Source: an uncultured Erysipelotrichaceae bacterium (GTDB taxonomy: Bacteria; Bacillota_I; Bacilli_A; Erysipelotrichales; Erysipelotrichaceae). From it: a stretch of 49,078 bases of DNA. Numbering within the stretch: the stretch's first letter is position 1; each line of letters begins with the position of its first letter. The notes beneath the pieces are model-generated. The model made no database searches. It had not been told where the DNA came from and was given only the letters and a program-made list of their open reading frames with translations. The position numbers were made by a program, and so were the translations under genes. The stretch is from contig CAMCSA010000015.1 of the NCBI GenBank assembly GCA_945877405.1, positions 1-49,078 of the forward strand, read 5' to 3'. Shown here in pieces: positions 48,404-49,078 of this stretch.

Positions 48404-48904
48404 CTAAAACTCATTCCTGATTTCTTTCATGCGTAATCTTACTTCTTCATAGATGACTTCTGGTACAAGGGATCTGAATTCACCATCGTTATAGGCAATT
48501 TCCTTGACAGCAGAAGAAGAGAGGAAGGAATATTCCGGACGGGCAATCAGAAATACGGTTTCGATTCTTCCATCCAGCATCATATTGGCAGTTGCCTGTG
48601 TCAGTTCATATTCATAGTCTGAAACGGCACGGATCCCTCTGACAATCGCATTGATGCCCTGATCTGCAGCAAACTTGACAGTCAGTCCGTCATTGACCAT
48701 GACTTTGATCCGATCTGCACATGCAAGATGAGAGATGGATCTTTGAATCATATCAACTCTTTCCTCAATGGAAAACGTACATTTCTTACGCGGGTTATGG
48801 GAAATGACAACAATGACTTCATCAAACAGACGTGCTGCACGTTCAATCACATCAACATGTCCCAGTGTAATTGGATCAAATGATCCAGGATAACAAGCTT
48901 TCAT
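48404..48904 (-). CDS. coaD: Phosphopantetheine adenylyltransferase
   Basis: A 166-residue nucleotidyltransferase for the fourth step of coenzyme A synthesis, joining ATP and 4'-phosphopantetheine to dephospho-CoA. The ATP-binding PGSFDPITLGHVDVI is at residues 6-20, RGIRAVSDYEYE near 91-102, and the end motif YSFLSSSAVKEIA near 122-134. TGGAGG precedes the start on the minus strand. It converges on hup and has its own promoter. Confidence 0.97.
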   Translation of the reverse strand: MKACYPGSFDPITLGHVDVIERAARLFDEVIVVISHNPRKKCTFSIEERVDMIQRSISHLACADRIKVMVNDGLTVKFAADQGINAIVRGIRAVSDYEYELTQATANMMLDGRIETVFLIARPEYSFLSSSAVKEIAYNDGEFRSLVPEVIYEEVRLRMKEIRNEF

Positions 48905-48924
48905 AATACCTCCAGGCAGTTAAC

Positions 48925-48953
48925 AGTGTAGTCACAATCTGCTGTTTTGTAAA
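48925..48953 (-). promoter_or_regulatory. Promoter of coaD
   Basis: On the minus strand TTTACA (48953-48948) and TACACT (48930-48925) are 17 nt apart, 20 nt before the coaD ATG. Confidence 0.55.
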
Positions 48954-48964
48954 GGATTTCAGGA

Positions 48965-48978
48965 TGTAAGCGCTTTGT
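48965..48978. promoter_or_regulatory. cre-like palindrome upstream of coaD
   Basis: TGTAAGCGCTTTGT matches 12 of 14 positions of the CcpA cre consensus TGWAANCGNTNWCA and centres on the palindrome AAGCGCTT. It lies 12 nt before the coaD -35. It may instead serve a divergent gene beyond the window. Confidence 0.4.
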
Positions 48979-49078
48979 TTTGTGAAATAATCCAATAATT
49001 CACAAGTGGTGAAAATCTTTCATTTTTTTCGTTTAGAACTGCTTGAAACAATCTTGTGAATGTTCTAACATTAACATG
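48979..49078. other. Non-coding, palindrome-rich end of the window
   Basis: About 100 nt with no gene. It contains TTCAC-N5-GTGAA (48999-49013), AATGTT-CT-AACATT (49059-49072), and ATTCACAAG (48998-49006) with its complement CTTGTGAAT (49053-49061). It may be the control region of a divergent gene starting past 49078. Confidence 0.4.

Noticed and set aside
1-49078. CRISPR array, prophage, integron, toxin-antitoxin pair or biosynthetic cluster
   Set aside because: No regularly spaced repeats, no phage structural or integrase genes, and no suitable gene pairs were seen. The only mobile DNA is the IS605-like relic.

Overview
The window is a gene-dense piece of chromosome from a Bacillota (Firmicutes), most like the Erysipelotrichia. 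This placement is an inference from gene content and order; no database was searched. Supporting signs are moderate-to-low GC, strong AGGAGG-type ribosome sites, TGA used as a stop, a T-box riboswitch before alaS, an Spx regulator, the conserved order alaS-ireB-ruvX-DUF1292-mltG-(Nudix)-udk-greA, and a ComK-like protein together with ComEA and ComEC. Almost everything is housekeeping. The clearly mobile part is one decayed IS605-type element near 26.2-27.8 kb.

Layout. 1-3 kb: 3' end of a tRNA gene, then femX-like and murJ-like peptidoglycan genes. 3.1-4.8 kb: a tRNA-Gln(CUG) gene divergent from gltX. 4.8-9.7 kb: a compact operon holding a divergent ROK protein, an HD hydrolase, rdgB, a DUF1461 membrane protein, trmL, a small membrane protein, ridA with a Cys-rich tail, and a comK-like gene. 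9.7-15.2 kb: mgtE preceded by a small ORF with a very strong ribosome site, then spx, mnmA and recD2. 15.2-19.4 kb: a two-gene 2-hydroxyacyl-CoA-dehydratase/archerase-type system with no usual substrate genes nearby. 19.4-22.3 kb (minus strand): a TrpXYZ-type ABC importer. 22.4-26.2 kb: T-box, alaS, ireB, ruvX. 26.2-27.8 kb: the IS605-like relic, with tnpA remnant, frameshifted tnpB, end palindromes and a structured right end. 27.9-34.6 kb: DUF1292, mltG, Nudix, udk, greA, comEA, comEC and a DUF5684-like membrane protein. 34.6-36.2 kb (minus strand): nanE-nanK. 36.2-41.5 kb: holA, sdaA, a DNA-deoxyinosine glycosylase, a U32 protein and mscL. 41.5-48.4 kb: smc (short arms), ftsY, ylxM, ackA, nrnA and hup. 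48.4-49.1 kb (minus strand): coaD with a palindrome-rich upstream region.

How the genes connect. Translation and tRNA biology recur (gltX with tRNA-Gln, alaS, mnmA, trmL, a U32 hydroxylation-type protein). Nucleotide-pool and DNA upkeep is represented by rdgB, the Nudix protein, the deoxyinosine glycosylase, recD2, ruvX, holA, smc and hup. FemX, MurJ and MltG serve the cell wall, with IreB a likely kinase-linked regulator. ComK-like, ComEA and ComEC suggest a regulated DNA-uptake capacity. The archerase system and the Fe-S serine dehydratase point to an oxygen-sensitive fermentative life, with acetate kinase making ATP.

Most worth a second look: the TnpB/omega-RNA relic with its tnpA fragment; mnmA and holA, both apparently leaderless with the same 9-nt -10-to-ATG spacing; the small ORF overlapping mgtE; the metal-binding-like tail on RidA; the orphan archerase pair; and the short-armed SMC.
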